Both the position numbers and the translations under genes were made by a program. The notes beneath the pieces were generated by a model. That model had not been told where the DNA came from, did no database searches, and saw nothing but the letters and a program-made list of their open reading frames with translations. Shown piece by piece: positions 24,545 through 32,355 of a DNA stretch of 64,000 bases; position 1 is the first letter of the stretch, and each line of letters opens with the position of its first letter. Origin of the DNA: Alphaproteobacteria bacterium (lineage in GTDB: Bacteria > Pseudomonadota > Alphaproteobacteria > Reyranellales > Reyranellaceae). The stretch covers positions 1 to 64,000 of the forward strand of contig VGCZ01000019.1 of NCBI GenBank assembly GCA_016869975.1, written 5' to 3'.

Positions 24545-27202
24545 GTGGGGATACTGGGCTTCAGACGCAAGGTCGTCGCCACCGCGCCGCCGAAGTTCAT
24601 CGTCTGGCATACCGACGAGCCGCCGTGGATGGTACGGCGCACGCTGCGGCGTCTGCGCGGGTGGGGCCTGCCGGCATCGTCCGCGCCGATCGCCGGGCTC
24701 GCCGACGCGATCGCAGGCGAGCGCGCCGCCTGGCTGCTGCGCGCCGGCACGCTGCTACCCGACCGCGCCATGCTGCGGCTCGGCCGCGGTTCGCCGACCA
24801 TCCTGATCGGCCCGCCCCTCGACGAGGTGGGCCTGCCCGACGACGCATGGCGAGATGTCTTCGAGCGTCGGGCCGGCCAGCTCGGCGATGGCGCCGAGAG
24901 GCTTCCTGAACCGGCGATCGTCGCGGTCGGCCAGCCCGCTGCCCTGGCTGGTCACTTGCGCATGTCGTCCGGTCTGATGGCCGCCATCGCACGGTGCGCC
25001 GACACACACGCGCTGGTGCCCGCCTCCGGGCTGGGCGCGTCGCGCGACCCGCATCCGCGCTTGGCGATCTGCATCAGCGCGCTGCATGTCGGCGGCGCCG
25101 AGAAAGTCGCGGCCGATCTCGCCCGGCTGCTGCCCGGGCAGCGCGTCACGACGCGCCTGTTCGTTCTAGATCGGCCGCAACGCGAGGCGCTGGACGCCGG
25201 CGCGGCCGCGTTCCTCGCCTACGAAGGCGCGACGCGGGGCAAGGACCGGCTCGATCGTCTGGCGAACGCGCTACGCGCCTGGGGCGCCGACGCGCTCAGC
25301 CTGCACCTGTTGTCGTCGACCGCGATGGGCGTGCTCGCCGATCCCGATCGGCCCTCTTTGCTCACCCTGCACAACGACCGCGAAGGATGGCCACCGTCTT
25401 ACGAGGAGGCGGCGCGGCGGATGGCGCTCATCATCGGCTGCTCGGTCGGCGTTTCGCGACAGGCGCGCGCTGCCGGCCTGCATCCGGTGCGCACGGCGTG
25501 GAATGGCGTCGCCGAGCGAAAGCGAGCGGCGCCGGTCGCGCGCGCGCCGCTCACGCGCCAGTCCCTGGACATCGCGCCCGAGGCGCTGGTTCTGCTGAGC
25601 GTCGCCAACGACCGGCCGCAGAAACGGCTGGAGCGAATCGCGCCGATCGTCGCGTGCTTGCGCGCCACCGGCGTCGACGCCCATGCCATCGTCGTCGGCC
25701 ATCGCCTCGCCGACGGCGCTTCGGCCGAGGCCCGCGGCTTCGTCCACCGGATCGGCCCGGTCGAGGATATCGAGCCGTGGCTGCGCCTCGCCGACGTGTA
25801 CCTCGCCACCAGCGCCTATGAAGGGCTGAGCCTGTCGCAGATCGAGGCGGCGCGTGCCGGCCTGCCGATCGTGGCGACGCGGACCAACGGCGCCGAGGAG
25901 CTCGAACGCGGCTTCGCACATTGCCGCTTCGTCGATGTCGACGCCGACGACCAAACCATCGCCGACGCCATCCTGGCGATGCACGCCAAGGGCCGCGCAC
26001 CGCCGGTGAGCGGCGATGGCAATTACTCCGCGGCGGCGATGTCGAGGCGCTATGCGACCCTAGTCCGCCGTGCGCTGGCGGGCGGACCGTCGAGGGATGG
26101 CGTCCTCTTCGTGTGCAACGACTTCGCTGTCGGCGGCGCCCAGGCCAGCCTGGCGCGGCTGATGGGCGAGATGCGTCGCCGCGGCGTGCGCTGCGCAGCC
26201 TTCCTCGTCGGCGAGACCCGGGAACGGCCCAGCCCCGGCACAGCGCGCCTGCAGCGGGCAGGTCACTCCATCCAGGCGATGCCGGCCGCCATCCAGCGCG
26301 ACCTCCCTGCTCTAGCCGCGCATGCCTGCGCCTTTGCCGACGATGGCCGCTACGCCAGCATCGTGTTCTGGAACGCCATCACCGAGATGAAGCTGCGCAT
26401 CGCCGATCTTGCCGTCGGCTATCGCGTCGTCGACGTCAGCCCCGGCGAGATGTACTTCCGATCGCTCGACCGTTATTTCACCGCACCGGCGACCGCGCTG
26501 CCCTTCCTGTCCGCCCACGACTATGGCGGCGTGCTGGATGGCATCGTGGTGAAGTACGCGCGCGAGGCGGCGGTCGCGACGGCGGCGCTTGGTCGCCCCG
26601 TGCATGTCATCGCTAACGGCGTGCCACAACGTCCTGCGGCGACGCCGACGCCGGGCGCGCGCTTGCGGCTCGGCACGCTCTGCCGCATCGCGCCCGACAA
26701 GAAGCTCGAGCAGCTCCTGAACGCCGTGCGCCACCTGCGCTCGCGTCACGACACGTTCGAGCTGCTGGTCGGCGGTGCGCCCGACATCGGACAGGAGGCT
26801 TACGCGACCGAACTCAGGCGGTCGGCCGCCGACCTGCCCGTCCGCTGGCTCGGCCATGTCGAGGCCGACGACTTCCTGCCCGGGCTCGACGCCTTTGCGC
26901 TGGTCGCCGAACCCGCCGGTTGTCCCAACGCGTCGCTCGAGGCGATGGCGCACGGTCTCGCCGTCGTCGCCACCGATGTCGGCGGGATGAACGACCAGAT
27001 CGTCGATGGCGTGACCGGTCGACTCGTCGCGCGCGGCGACTCCCATGGCCTCGCGGGCGCGCTGGAAACTTTGCTCGCCGCGCCACGGCTTCGCGCCGAC
27101 ATGGGGCGCGAGGGCCGGCTGCGGGCGCGGCGCGAGTTCAGCCTCGAGCGGATGGCCGACAGCTATATGCGGGTCCTTGGCCTCGATCCCGGTCCGGCGT
27201 AG
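24545..27202 (+). CDS. Double-domain GT4 glycosyltransferase
   Basis: An 885-residue cytoplasmic protein with two GT-B glycosyltransferase modules in tandem. After about 165 N-terminal residues of unknown type, the first module starts with ALHVGGAEKVAADL and carries its donor site as YEGLSLSQIEAARAGLPIVA; the second starts with DFAVGGAQASLARLM and carries CPNASLEAMAHGLAVVA. Both keep the E-x7-E-like spacing that binds the nucleotide sugar. Two modules suggest that two sugars are added in turn. The GTG start has GGGGA six bases upstream. The serine-rich protein gene follows after 29 bases on the same strand. No other polysaccharide gene is near. Confidence 0.88.
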   Translation: MGILGFRRKVVATAPPKFIVWHTDEPPWMVRRTLRRLRGWGLPASSAPIAGLADAIAGERAAWLLRAGTLLPDRAMLRLGRGSPTILIGPPLDEVGLPDDAWRDVFERRAGQLGDGAERLPEPAIVAVGQPAALAGHLRMSSGLMAAIARCADTHALVPASGLGASRDPHPRLAICISALHVGGAEKVAADLARLLPGQRVTTRLFVLDRPQREALDAGAAAFLAYEGATRGKDRLDRLANALRAWGADALSLHLLSSTAMGVLADPDRPSLLTLHNDREGWPPSYEEAARRMALIIGCSVGVSRQARAAGLHPVRTAWNGVAERKRAAPVARAPLTRQSLDIAPEALVLLSVANDRPQKRLERIAPIVACLRATGVDAHAIVVGHRLADGASAEARGFVHRIGPVEDIEPWLRLADVYLATSAYEGLSLSQIEAARAGLPIVATRTNGAEELERGFAHCRFVDVDADDQTIADAILAMHAKGRAPPVSGDGNYSAAAMSRRYATLVRRALAGGPSRDGVLFVCNDFAVGGAQASLARLMGEMRRRGVRCAAFLVGETRERPSPGTARLQRAGHSIQAMPAAIQRDLPALAAHACAFADDGRYASIVFWNAITEMKLRIADLAVGYRVVDVSPGEMYFRSLDRYFTAPATALPFLSAHDYGGVLDGIVVKYAREAAVATAALGRPVHVIANGVPQRPAATPTPGARLRLGTLCRIAPDKKLEQLLNAVRHLRSRHDTFELLVGGAPDIGQEAYATELRRSAADLPVRWLGHVEADDFLPGLDAFALVAEPAGCPNASLEAMAHGLAVVATDVGGMNDQIVDGVTGRLVARGDSHGLAGALETLLAAPRLRADMGREGRLRARREFSLERMADSYMRVLGLDPGPA

Positions 27203-27231
27203 CGTCGGCTGGCATCAGGGGGATCACCGGC

Positions 27232-27990
27232 ATGGCATATTCCGAGTCGGGATATGAGTCCGACATCCAGTCGGCTGAGTCGACATCGACGAGCGTCAGC
27301 GAGTCGGCGGAAAGCGCCTCGCCATCGAGCGACACCGAGAGCATCAAGGTCGGCGAGTCCGCCGACCGGCCGAGCCGCGGCGATAATCGCTATCGCACCA
27401 GGGTCTGGCGCGACGACGGTTCCTCGCGCACGCCCTATGCCACCGACAGCGACTGGAACGACCGGTACCAGCGCGAGCATGCGACCACGAACTACGGGCC
27501 GCTCTGGTCGTTGAGGCAATTCTTCCGCCGCCTGTTCGGCCAACCCGAGGAAGCCCTGCCCGGCAACGCCGACGCGGCGGCGGGCCATCTCGCGGCGTTG
27601 GCGCGCGAGAGCCTCGGCCTCCATCCGCATTACGGCAACCAGTCCGTGGCCCATGTCGCCGAGCGCATGGGCTTCGCCGAGCTCGGCGGCAAGATGGCCT
27701 ATGAGCAGGTGGACCACATGCTGCGAAACTGGAGCACGCTCGCCAACGCGCGCACGGCGCAGGATCGGGCCAACGCCGGCGGCCTCGTCGTCGCCGGCTC
27801 GGCCGGCGCCACCCAAGCCCATACGGCGATCGTCACGCCCGGGCCGGGCGCCACGACGCCGGACGGCGCCTTCTATCCCAACGTCGCCTGTGGCGGGCTG
27901 GGCGGCCGACGCAGCGACGGCTCGCGGACCGTCGCCGATGTCTGGCCGCCATCCGAGCGCGGCAGCGTCCAGTACTTCGTGCCGCGGTAG
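27232..27990 (+). CDS. Serine-rich N-terminus with unknown C-terminal domain
   Basis: A 252-residue protein. The first 50 residues are rich in Ser, Glu and Thr (SESGYESD, STSTSVSESAESAS) and look disordered. Residues from about 110 form a compact region; the last 70 residues contain GLVVAG, HTAIVTPGPG, YPNVACGGLGG and RGSVQYFVPR, a pattern that recalls NlpC/P60-clan hydrolases, but the only cysteine comes after the histidine, so an active site is doubtful. No family is firmly recognised. AGGGGG lies upstream of the ATG. Its place directly behind a glycosyltransferase raises the possibility that the serine-rich part is glycosylated. Confidence 0.65.
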   Translation: MAYSESGYESDIQSAESTSTSVSESAESASPSSDTESIKVGESADRPSRGDNRYRTRVWRDDGSSRTPYATDSDWNDRYQREHATTNYGPLWSLRQFFRRLFGQPEEALPGNADAAAGHLAALARESLGLHPHYGNQSVAHVAERMGFAELGGKMAYEQVDHMLRNWSTLANARTAQDRANAGGLVVAGSAGATQAHTAIVTPGPGATTPDGAFYPNVACGGLGGRRSDGSRTVADVWPPSERGSVQYFVPR

Positions 27991-27992
27991 CG

Positions 27993-29165
27993 CTACACCG
28001 CCTGCTTGGCGCCCCACGCCATCATCCGGCGCATGAAGGTCTCGCACGCCGTGATCTGCGACTTGAGGATGAACTCGTTGGGCTGATGCGCCTGGGCGAT
28101 GTCGCCGGGGCCGCAGATCACCGTGGGAATGCCCATCGCACGGAAGATGCCGGCTTCGGTGCCATAGGGCACGGCGTAGGTGCGGTTGGTGTTGGTCCAG
28201 TGCAGCGCCAGCTGCTCGGCCTCGCGGTTCTCGTCGGGCTTGATGCCCGGCACCATCGAGCGGCGCTTGGTCTCGATGTTCGCCGCGGGGTGGCGCTTGC
28301 GCATCGCCGGCAGGAGCGTGTCGGTGAGATAGGCCACCGCGCGGCGCTGTACCTCCCACTCGTCGTCGCCCGGCAGGGTGCGATAGCCCCAGTTCAAGAC
28401 GCATTGCCGCGCCAGGATGTTGCCCGCGGTGCCGCCGTTGATCACGCCGACGTTGATCGTGGTGTGGTTGGGCATGGTGTCGAGATGCGGATGCTTGTGT
28501 TCGGCCAGCTCGTCCTGCAGGCGATTGAGGAAGGCGATGAACTCGCCGGCGAAGTGGATGGCGCTGACGCCCAGATGGGTCATCGACGAGTGCGCCTCGA
28601 AGCCGGTGAAGGTCGTGATCAGCCCGCCGCCCCAGTTCTGCGCGTTGACCACGCCCATCATCGTGGGCTCGCCGACGATCACCGCGCGCGGCCGGGGCAC
28701 ATCGCCCATCAGCCGCTCGACCAGCGAATGGGCGCCCAGGCAGCCGACCTCCTCGTCGTAGGAGAGCGCCAGATGCACCGGCACCTTCATGCCGGATCTC
28801 TGGAACTCCGGCAGCAGGGCCAAGGCCACGGCCGAGAAGGCCTTCATGTCGCAGGTGCCGCGGCCGAACCAGCGATCGCCGCCATCGCGCAGAGCGAACG
28901 GATCGGCGTCCCAGGGCTGGCCGTCAACCGGCACGACGTCGGTATGGCCCGAGAGCACGATGCCGCCTTCGACCATCGGCCCGATCGTGGCGTAGAGATT
29001 GGCCTTGGTGCCCTCCTCGTTAGGCACGACGGTCGAGGCGACCCCGTGGTCGGCGAGATAGGCTTTCACGTAGTCGATCAACGCCAGGTTCGAGTCGCGC
29101 GACGTGGTGTCGAAGCCTACCAGGCGTCGCAGCATCTCGGTCGAATCGACGATCTCGCCAGCCAT
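27993..29165 (-). CDS. argE: Acetylornithine deacetylase-like M20 peptidase
   Basis: A 390-residue M20 metallohydrolase. SGHTDVVPVDGQPW has the first zinc ligand His and the following Asp, GRGTCDMKAF the bridging Asp, SYDEEVGCLGA the catalytic Glu pair, and VGEPTMM and CGPGDIAQAHQPNE the remaining ligands. The sequence style is that of ArgE, which removes the acetyl group from N-acetylornithine in arginine synthesis; related amidohydrolases cannot be ruled out. The ATG at 29165 is preferred to an upstream one for family length. It ends three bases from the stop of the convergent serine-rich protein gene. Confidence 0.9.
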   Translation of the reverse strand: MAGEIVDSTEMLRRLVGFDTTSRDSNLALIDYVKAYLADHGVASTVVPNEEGTKANLYATIGPMVEGGIVLSGHTDVVPVDGQPWDADPFALRDGGDRWFGRGTCDMKAFSAVALALLPEFQRSGMKVPVHLALSYDEEVGCLGAHSLVERLMGDVPRPRAVIVGEPTMMGVVNAQNWGGGLITTFTGFEAHSSMTHLGVSAIHFAGEFIAFLNRLQDELAEHKHPHLDTMPNHTTINVGVINGGTAGNILARQCVLNWGYRTLPGDDEWEVQRRAVAYLTDTLLPAMRKRHPAANIETKRRSMVPGIKPDENREAEQLALHWTNTNRTYAVPYGTEAGIFRAMGIPTVICGPGDIAQAHQPNEFILKSQITACETFMRRMMAWGAKQAV

Positions 29166-29429
29166 TACCAACGCTCCCCTAAACGCCCGGATTCGATCCC
29201 GCCTATTCCAAAAGAGGGGGGCGGTGGCGCCGATCGCGCCCATGTGGTCTTGGCACGCGCCGCCGCGGCGCACAATCAGCCGTCGATCGAGGGCGCCCGC
29301 GCGCATCGCGATATCGATCGCACCGCGCCGAGCCACGGCCACGCCGTCGTTTGAATCGATCAGCCTTGCCATGTCGCTGAACCGGTCGTCGACGATCCGA
29401 AAAAAGATCCGAGATCATGGGGAACGCGG

Positions 29430-29680
29430 ACAAATACAGCCCACATGCGATTTTAGTTAAAGGATTATTTCTAGTGCATTGAATATGCTGACTCAATTAT
29501 CGTAAATTTATCGTCAATAACAACTCATGCCTCAGAGGCGTGACATATTTATCTCAATAAAATCAATGATGTGACTTTGCGTTTGACAGCGAGAGCCGAG
29601 GCGATCAAAGTCTCGCCCATCACGCAAGTTTAACGCGTGACGCCAAGGATACGAAACTTAATTACAAGTATGTCTGATTT
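29430..29680. other. AT-rich island
   Basis: Base content changes sharply: the 60 bases at 29461-29520 contain only 17 G or C, in a window that is otherwise about two-thirds G+C. It includes TTATCGTAAATTTATCGT (a near-direct repeat) and a small palindrome GCCTCAGAGGC (29529-29539). It could be a promoter or protein-binding region, or a remnant of transferred DNA. No gene is visible in it. Confidence 0.7.
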
Positions 29681-29802
29681 GGCCCGGGCTCTCTTCTGGC
29701 TCTCTCCGACCCGGGGTGACTTGGAAGGAATTAAGTCAAAGTATTTGGAAAGCTTGGATAAATGAGTTGACCCAAGGACGCGCCGCCTCATGTGGCACGT
29801 CA

Positions 29803-29979
29803 GATCCCAGCGGTACAGCACGACGTTTCGGCCGGTGAGCGGAAGGGCTTGCGCCCACCGGGATCGACAAGTGCGCGCCGCGACAGACCGGGCACCCGGG
29901 GGGAGACCAGCCGCGAGGTTGGTCGTGGAAGACGGGGCACGGTCGAGGCGGCGACAGGCGACGTGCATCCGCTGGGATC
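29803..29979 (+). ncRNA. Candidate structured RNA of about 177 nt
   Basis: Nested helices can be drawn: 29803-29813 with 29969-29979 (11 perfect pairs), 29818-29822 with 29962-29966 (5 pairs), and 29829-29833 with 29941-29945 (5 pairs, one G-U). Inside lie a GGTG...CACC hairpin with an inner GGGC/GCCC stem and a 12-base apical stem, 29878-29889 with 29917-29928 (one mismatch, two G-U). The G-U pairs favour the plus strand. A TTGACC at 29767-29772 stands at a fitting distance for a -35 box, but the -10 region is poor. The closed rod with a central bubble recalls 6S RNA; that identity is a guess. Confidence 0.4.
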
Positions 29980-30088
29980 GTGGTCGACCGCTTGGAACGA
30001 CGAAGTCTGGGAAGTTCACGGAAGATCGAAACAGCGAACATATCTTGTCTTGGTGAAGAGTTCTGTCGGGGGACAGCGCGAGGAGCAA

Positions 30089-30127
30089 CGGCGGCGGGTT
30101 CTTGGGGGAAACACGAACCCGCCGCCG
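30089..30127. promoter_or_regulatory. Strong hairpin in the leader of the small membrane protein genes
   Basis: Perfect 13-base arms CGGCGGCGGGTTC (30089-30101) and GAACCCGCCGCCG (30115-30127) with a 13-base purine-rich loop, no T-run behind it, 44 bases before the first small gene. It could act on mRNA stability or translation. It is not a member of the dispersed repeat families. Confidence 0.5.
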
Positions 30128-30171
30128 CCTCGACGACACAGGATCGCCGCGCGATCAAACGGGGAATGACC

Positions 30172-30315
30172 ATGTACCGCTCCGGTTTCGAGGCGCTCTG
30201 CGACGCCATCGCCAACATGCAGACCTCACTCGGCGAGGGTGTGCAGTGGGCCCTGGGCGCCCTGTGCTTCGGCTTCGCCGCGACGCTGCTCGTGCACAGC
30301 CTCGTCGGCGCGTAA
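30172..30315 (+). CDS. Single-helix membrane microprotein
   Basis: A 47-residue protein: a short amphipathic N-terminal part (MYRSGFEALCDAIANMQTS), then a hydrophobic helix WALGALCFGFAATLLVHSLVGA to the end. GGGGA stands six bases before this ATG; an ATG two codons upstream would add MT. Topology suggests a small inner-membrane protein. No family is recognised. A second microprotein of similar plan starts 31 bases after its stop on the same strand. Real coding is supported by the Shine-Dalgarno sequence, the clean transmembrane profile and the paired neighbour, not by homology. Confidence 0.55.
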   Translation: MYRSGFEALCDAIANMQTSLGEGVQWALGALCFGFAATLLVHSLVGA

Positions 30316-30346
30316 CCCACCCCGTCCAGCCGCGAAAGCTCGCGTC

Positions 30347-30478
30347 ATGTCCGACAAGATCCGCGACGCTGCGGCGGACGCGCTCGACGCGTTCCACGAC
30401 TACGGCCATTGGGTACTCGCCGCCGTCCTGGTCGGTGCCGCCGTGTTCATCGTCGTCCGCACCTTTGTGACGCCATAG
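30347..30478 (+). CDS. Second single-helix membrane microprotein
   Basis: A 43-residue protein with a charged N-terminal helix (MSDKIRDAAADALDAFHDYG) and a hydrophobic helix (WVLAAVLVGAAVFIVVRTFV) ending in TP. The plan repeats that of the gene at 30172: about 20 polar residues, then one helix that runs to the C-terminus. The two share little identity, so common origin is uncertain. It may be a membrane regulator or part of a small complex. No toxin-antitoxin partner is evident. A family C repeat follows the stop, then the MFS gene. Confidence 0.55.
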   Translation: MSDKIRDAAADALDAFHDYGHWVLAAVLVGAAVFIVVRTFVTP

Positions 30479-30487
30479 GCCGCCTCG

Positions 30488-30514
30488 ATCCCTCGCTGCG
30501 CTCGGGGTGACAGG
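30488..30514. repeat. Half copy of repeat family C
   Basis: ATCCCTCGCTGCGCTCGGGG followed by TGACAGGG: the right half and centre of the palindrome seen whole at 3103-3135. It lies between the second microprotein and the MFS carrier. Confidence 0.75.
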
Positions 30515-30542
30515 GACATCGCCGCCTGTATAGTGCGGGGCC

Positions 30543-31745
30543 TTGTCGAGTCCCGCGTCCTCTCCCGCCGATCCGCCGACACCGGTGCGCGCGCTGACCG
30601 TGCTGGCGCTCGCCGGCTTCGCCAGTTCCGCCTCCATCCGCATAGCCGATCCGCTGCTGCCGCAGGTCGCGCAGGATTTCGCCGTCGCCACGGGCGAGGC
30701 GGCGATGATGGTGACCGCCTTCGGCCTGGGCTATGGCGGCCTCCAAATCGTCTACGGCCCGATCGGCGACCGCTACGGCAAGTACCAGACCGTCGCCGTG
30801 ATCTGCCTGCTGGCGGCGATCGGCTCCTATGCCTGCGCCATCGTCGACGATCTCTGGGGCCTGTCGGTCGCGCGATTCGTATCGGGGGCGGTGTCAGCGG
30901 CGATCGTGCCCATGGCCTTCGCCTGGATCGGCGACGTGATTCCCTTCCATCGCCGCCAGCCGATCTTCGCACGCTATCTCTCCGGCCAGATCATGGGCCA
31001 GATCGCCGGCCAGGCGATGGGCGGCGTGCTCGGTGAGTGGCTGGGCTGGCGCCAGGTCTTTGTCGTGCTGGCGGTGATCCACCTGATCGCCGCCGCCGCG
31101 ATGCTGCTGGAGCTGAAGCTCAGCCCGGCGACGCGCAACGCCAGTGTCGGCCAGTCGCGCGGTCTGATGGAGGCGCTGCGCCTCTACCCCGCGATTCTCG
31201 CGCGACCGCAGGCGCGCATGGTGCTGTCGATCATCACCGTCGAGGGCGGCCTGATGTTCGGCACCGTGGCCTTCGTCGGCGCCGACCTGCACGCCAGGCT
31301 GGGCGCCAGCTTCTCGGTCGTCGGCCTGTCGCTGATGGCCTTCGGCGGCGGCGGCCTGATCTACACGCTCAACGCGCCATTCCTGTTCAACCTGCTGGGC
31401 GAGCGCGGCCTGGCGCGGATCGGCGGCGCCGTCCTCGGCGCCGGCTACATCCTGCTGGCGCTGTCGCCGAGCCTGGCCATGGCGATCCCCTGCATCGCCG
31501 CCATGGGGTTGGGCTTCTTCATGATGCACAACACGCTGCAGACCCAGGGCACGCAGATGGCGCCCGAGGCGCGCGGCACGGCGCTGTCGATGTTCGGCTT
31601 CGCCTTCTTCACCGGTCAGGCGATCGGCGTGGCGCTGGGCGCCTGGATCGTCGACCGCTGGGGCGCGCCACCGCTGTTCATCGGCGCGGGCGTGGGATTG
31701 ATGATGGTAGGCCTCGTCTTCTCCCGCCGCCTGCCGCGACGCTAA
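30543..31745 (+). CDS. Major facilitator superfamily transporter
   Basis: A 400-residue inner-membrane protein with twelve hydrophobic spans. GPIGDRYGKYQTV after the second span is the MFS loop 2-3 signature, and ARYLSGQIMGQIAGQAMGG is in the span 5 region often seen in proton-driven exporters. The substrate is unknown; drug or metabolite efflux is the usual role in this branch. The start is taken as a TTG with GGGG just upstream; a slightly later GTG is possible. The chromate transporter pair follows on the same strand. Confidence 0.85.
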   Translation: MSSPASSPADPPTPVRALTVLALAGFASSASIRIADPLLPQVAQDFAVATGEAAMMVTAFGLGYGGLQIVYGPIGDRYGKYQTVAVICLLAAIGSYACAIVDDLWGLSVARFVSGAVSAAIVPMAFAWIGDVIPFHRRQPIFARYLSGQIMGQIAGQAMGGVLGEWLGWRQVFVVLAVIHLIAAAAMLLELKLSPATRNASVGQSRGLMEALRLYPAILARPQARMVLSIITVEGGLMFGTVAFVGADLHARLGASFSVVGLSLMAFGGGGLIYTLNAPFLFNLLGERGLARIGGAVLGAGYILLALSPSLAMAIPCIAAMGLGFFMMHNTLQTQGTQMAPEARGTALSMFGFAFFTGQAIGVALGAWIVDRWGAPPLFIGAGVGLMMVGLVFSRRLPRR

Positions 31746-31757
31746 ACTCATGTGCCG

Positions 31758-31777
31758 TTCGGGCCGCGCGGCCCGAA
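31758..31777. repeat. Perfect 20-base palindrome, relative of the 36158-36239 repeat
   Basis: TTCGGGCCGCGCGGCCCGAA is its own reverse complement. With the GTGCCG before it, it equals the outer arms of the long repeat at 36158-36239 with the middle removed. It lies in the gap between the MFS gene and the first chromate transporter gene. Confidence 0.85.
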
Positions 31778-31794
31778 GACAAGACGATCGCCCT

Positions 31795-32355
31795 TTGACC
31801 GAGTCCCTTCCCTCACCACGCCGCATCACGCCGCTCGAGCTGTTCATCGGCTTCGCCGGCATCGCGCTGTCGGGGTTCGGAGGGGTGATGCCGTTCGCTC
31901 GGCGCATGATGGTCGAGCGGCGGCAGTGGCTCACGGCGGCGGAGTTCACCGACCTGGTGTCGCTGGGCCAGATCCTGCCCGGCCCCAATATCGTCAACGT
32001 CTCGATCTGCGTGGGCTGGCGCTTCGCCGGCGCAGCCGGGATCTTCGCCGCGCTCGCCGGCCTCGTCTTCGTACCGTTCTGGATCGTGATCGGCTTCGGC
32101 ATCATCCACGCCACCTACGGCGAGGTGCCGCGCGTGCAGGGCGCCTTCATGGGCATCGCCGCCGCCGGCGCCGGGCTGGTGATCGCCACCGGACTCAAGA
32201 TGGCGCGGCCGATGATCGGCAGCATCCAGGCGCTGATCTTCATCGTGCTCGGCTTTGGCGCCATCGCCATCATGCGCTGGCCGCTGATGCCGGTGGTGCT
32301 GGTGCTGGCGACCTTGTCGATTCTGGTCACGGCGTGGATACGTGGGCGGCGATGA
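31795..32355 (+). CDS. Chromate transporter, first half-size subunit
   Basis: A 186-residue membrane protein with the ChrA domain: FIGFAGIALSGFGGVMPF, then LVSLGQILPGPNIVNVSICVGWRFAG, the PGPN signature. Full-length ChrA has two such domains; here they are separate genes, with the second starting inside the TGA of the first. Such short-chain pairs need both halves to export chromate in characterised cases. The start is a TTG at 31795, because an upstream ATG lies within the palindrome. Sulfate- or chromate-related genes are not adjacent. Confidence 0.88.
   Translation: MTESLPSPRRITPLELFIGFAGIALSGFGGVMPFARRMMVERRQWLTAAEFTDLVSLGQILPGPNIVNVSICVGWRFAGAAGIFAALAGLVFVPFWIVIGFGIIHATYGEVPRVQGAFMGIAAAGAGLVIATGLKMARPMIGSIQALIFIVLGFGAIAIMRWPLMPVVLVLATLSILVTAWIRGRR

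Larger units (their letters stand above)
29166..30171. other. One-kilobase region without recognisable protein genes
   Basis: The longest gap in the window. Reading frames here have composition unlike proteins (arginine-, proline- and serine-rich, shifting between frames). It holds an AT-rich stretch (about 29430-29680), a candidate structured RNA (29803-29979) and a GC-rich hairpin (30089-30127). Elsewhere in the window, gaps are rarely over 250 bases, which makes this one stand out. Confidence 0.7.

Noticed and set aside
24545-27990. A capsule or lipopolysaccharide locus
   Set aside because: Only one transferase gene is present; there is no flippase, polymerase, export or nucleotide-sugar gene next to it.
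29803-29979. Identity of the structured segment as RNase P RNA, tmRNA or SRP RNA
   Set aside because: The conserved blocks of these RNAs, such as GAGGAAAGTCC of RNase P, the tRNA-like end of tmRNA and the GGAAG tetraloop region of SRP RNA, are not found.
29630-30320. Several open frames in both strands of the 1 kb gap (for example 29792-30169 and 29736-30320)
   Set aside because: The products are arginine/proline/serine-rich, have no domain, lack good ribosome binding sites and run through the RNA candidate. I treat the gap as non-coding until the two small genes at 30172.
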